The position numbers and the translations under genes are program-made. Of a stretch of 6,372 bases of DNA, positions 4,970 through 6,372 are shown one piece after another. This DNA comes from Gorillibacterium sp. GTDB taxonomy: Bacteria; Bacillota; Bacilli; Paenibacillales; NBRC-103111. The stretch lies in contig JAIMBU010000175.1 of NCBI GenBank assembly GCA_023511325.1, positions 1 through 6,372 on the forward strand, in the 5' to 3' direction. Each line of letters starts with the position of its first letter. The stretch's first letter is position 1. The notes beneath the pieces were generated by a model that made no database searches, was not told the DNA's origin, and saw nothing but the letters and a program-made list of their open reading frames with translations.

Positions 4970-6372
4970 TTAATTGGAGAAATGGAATTTCTCGTTAGCT
5001 CCGATAGTGGCTGCACTGGCCGTTAACGGAGCTGTGCCAGTAGCAGAAACATACTTTCCGTTGGCATCGCTTTTTAGCGAAACTGTTCCATCACTGTTAA
5101 CAATTTTCTGAAAGGTCTCGGAAGGTCCGATTGTATCTTTGTTTGCGACAAACTGCCCGTTCCCACCTGCTCCCGCGGTCACATATTTGTAATTCATTAA
5201 GGCAAGGAGGGCAATTTTTCCGTTGCCTGCATTAATCTCCTCAAACTTCTCCCATGTGCTTGCTGCTACACGATTTGGCGTGAGCAGGCTGTTGTTGTAG
5301 TTGTCAGCCGAGACGTACTGTCCGTTTACTGCTTGTATGCTGGTGATATTCCTGACCACTGGAGGAGGATAAACCCCACCTTGCCGTTGGTATACCCGCA
5401 CATAGTCGATCAAGTACTTCTGCGGGAATATCGTTGTGGCATCTGGACCTCCAGGCCATTCTCCACCTACTGCTAAGTTTAGGAGAATGAAATGATTGTG
5501 GTTAAACACCCAGGTTCTTCCAGATAGGTCATCTACGGTCCTGACCTGGAATAATTGTCCGTCAAAATACCAGCGGATTACATTCGGCTCCCACTCAATG
5601 GCGTAGGTATGGAAGCTATTGGTAAATCCAGCTGGATAGGTGAAGGATGTGCCTATACCACCGCCGCCACTGTAATCCGGTCCATGTATGGTCCCATATA
5701 CATTAGTTGGAGTTTTGCCAACGAACTCCATAATGTCGATTTCACCACAATTAGGCCATCCCGCTGTGGTAATATCATCGCCTAGCATCCAGAAGGCTGG
5801 CCATATTCCCTGTCCCTGCGGGAGTTTTGCTTTCATTTCCACCCGGCCGTAAGTAAAGCTGTATTTATCCTGAGTCTTTATCCGACCTGAGGTATAGCTG
5901 CTGCCTTCATAGTTTTCCTTGATCGCTTTAAGCACCAGGAGCCGGTTATTCGCATCCGCAGGGTCCTGCTCCAAATACACATTGGCTGTGCGGTTGGTAT
6001 AATTCTCTTGCTCATTATTACCGAAGCCGCCGCCACCAGTTTCGTAAGTCCACTTGGAGGTATCGACACCAGTGCCAGCGGTCCCATTAAATTCATCATT
6101 CCATACTAGGTTCCAGTTGCCTGGCTGCTGAGAACCCGTGTTGATGATATAAGCCGCTGACGCCACTGCCGAATCCGTCAGGCCTGCTTTGGTTGCAATC
6201 GCTTTAAGCGTAGCCGATGCTGCCACGTTGATCGCCCCAGTATAAGTTGGCGATGCCGCTGTAGGAGTCGAGCCATTCGTCGTATATTTAATAACTGCAC
6301 CTGCTGTCGCGCTTGTCAGCGTTACATTCTGCGCTGAGGTGTAGGTTCCAGCAGCCGGGGTAAAGGTAGGTG
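4970..6372 (-). CDS. GH16 endo-beta-1,3-glucanase (laminarinase type) with fascin-like beta-trefoil; 5' end beyond right edge
   Basis: The frame is open to the right edge; the GTG at 6226 is an internal valine codon within a CHB_HEX_C module and not a start. Modules in order: CHB_HEX_C (from the edge to about 6143), GH16 domain (about 6118 to 5380) and a beta-trefoil (about 5350 to 4973). The GH16 domain begins NWNLVWNDEFNG and contains GNNEQENYTNR, SGRIKTQ, YGRVEMKAKLPQGQGIWPAFWMLG, the catalytic motif EIDIME (nucleophile codon 5743-5741, acid/base codon 5728-5726) and LNLAVGGEWPG, ending DYVRVYQR. This pattern fits laminarinases that hydrolyse internal beta-1,3 bonds with retention. The tail has three repeats around NGQYVSA, NYKYVTA and NGKYVSA, each followed about 20-25 residues later by WEKFE, ETFQK or EKFHF, as in fascin-like trefoils, probably glucan-binding. 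A signal peptide and further modules are expected off the edge. The GH3 gene follows after 217 bases on the same strand. Confidence 0.9.
   Translation of the reverse strand, partial: PTFTPAAGTYTSAQNVTLTSATAGAVIKYTTNGSTPTAASPTYTGAINVAASATLKAIATKAGLTDSAVASAAYIINTGSQQPGNWNLVWNDEFNGTAGTGVDTSKWTYETGGGGFGNNEQENYTNRTANVYLEQDPADANNRLLVLKAIKENYEGSSYTSGRIKTQDKYSFTYGRVEMKAKLPQGQGIWPAFWMLGDDITTAGWPNCGEIDIMEFVGKTPTNVYGTIHGPDYSGGGGIGTSFTYPAGFTNSFHTYAIEWEPNVIRWYFDGQLFQVRTVDDLSGRTWVFNHNHFILLNLAVGGEWPGGPDATTIFPQKYLIDYVRVYQRQGGVYPPPVVRNITSIQAVNGQYVSADNYNNSLLTPNRVAASTWEKFEEINAGNGKIALLALMNYKYVTAGAGGNGQFVANKDTIGPSETFQKIVNSDGTVSLKSDANGKYVSATGTAPLTASAATIGANEKFHFSN
6143..6372 (-). repeat. CHB_HEX_C module copy 4 (GH16 protein, cut by right edge)
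   Basis: At least 76 residues from PTFTPAAGTYTSAQ through IKYTTNGSTPT to AAYII, directly before the GH16 domain. Its N-terminal half is almost identical in DNA to copy 1 of the GH3 gene, while its C-terminal half has many differences. Confidence 0.85.
6296..6372 (-). repeat. 77-bp perfect direct repeat, GH16 gene copy (partner 4195-4271)
   Basis: Partner of 4195-4271, in the same orientation. The repeat reaches the right edge of the window, so its true length may be greater. Confidence 0.85.

Noticed and set aside
5555..6099. Open frames on both strands overlapping the GH16 domain
   Set aside because: The GH16 frame carries all the family motifs, including EIDIME; the others are shadows.

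Overview
The window looks like a carbohydrate-degradation locus of a Paenibacillus-type member of the Bacillota. The signs are a BlaR1/MecR1-like M56 protein tail of a kind common in that group, strong AGGAGG ribosome binding sites, and very long secreted multimodular glycosidases. The species cannot be fixed from the sequence alone.

Layout, left to right. (1) Positions 2-514 (+) hold the C-terminal end of an M56/BlaR1-like membrane protein that enters from beyond the left edge. (2) Positions 515-714 are a short convergent intergenic region with a strong hairpin (573-625) that can serve as a terminator for both strands. (3) Positions 715-4752 (-) encode a complete secreted protein of 1345 residues: signal peptide, CBM6-type module, three 79-residue chitobiase-C-terminal-like (CHB_HEX_C) modules, an unrecognised beta-rich module, an F5/8-type-C (CBM32-like) module, a fibronectin-III-like module and a family 3 glycoside hydrolase domain. 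(4) Positions 4753-4969 form a 217-base intergenic region with a perfect 8-bp hairpin and a perfect 15-bp inverted repeat whose 3' arm (read on the minus strand) contains an alternative ribosome binding site and ATG. (5) Positions 4970-6372 (-) are the C-terminal part of a GH16 endo-beta-1,3-glucanase (laminarinase type) with another CHB_HEX_C module in front and a fascin-like beta-trefoil behind. Its 5' end lies beyond the right edge.

The two minus-strand genes run in the order GH16 then GH3 and make sense as a pair. The secreted GH16 enzyme would cut beta-1,3-glucan (laminarin, or fungal, algal or plant callose-type glucan) internally, and the GH3 enzyme would remove glucose or short units from the products, both held on polysaccharide by accessory modules. 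The pairing is inferred from domain content and order.

The most notable points are: a 77-bp perfect repeat shared in frame by the two glycosidase genes, evidence of domain shuffling or gene conversion; the inverted repeat that could mask an upstream start of the GH3 gene; and divergence of the GH3 domain at several expected active-site motifs. I see no CRISPR array, RNA gene, insertion sequence or defence system.
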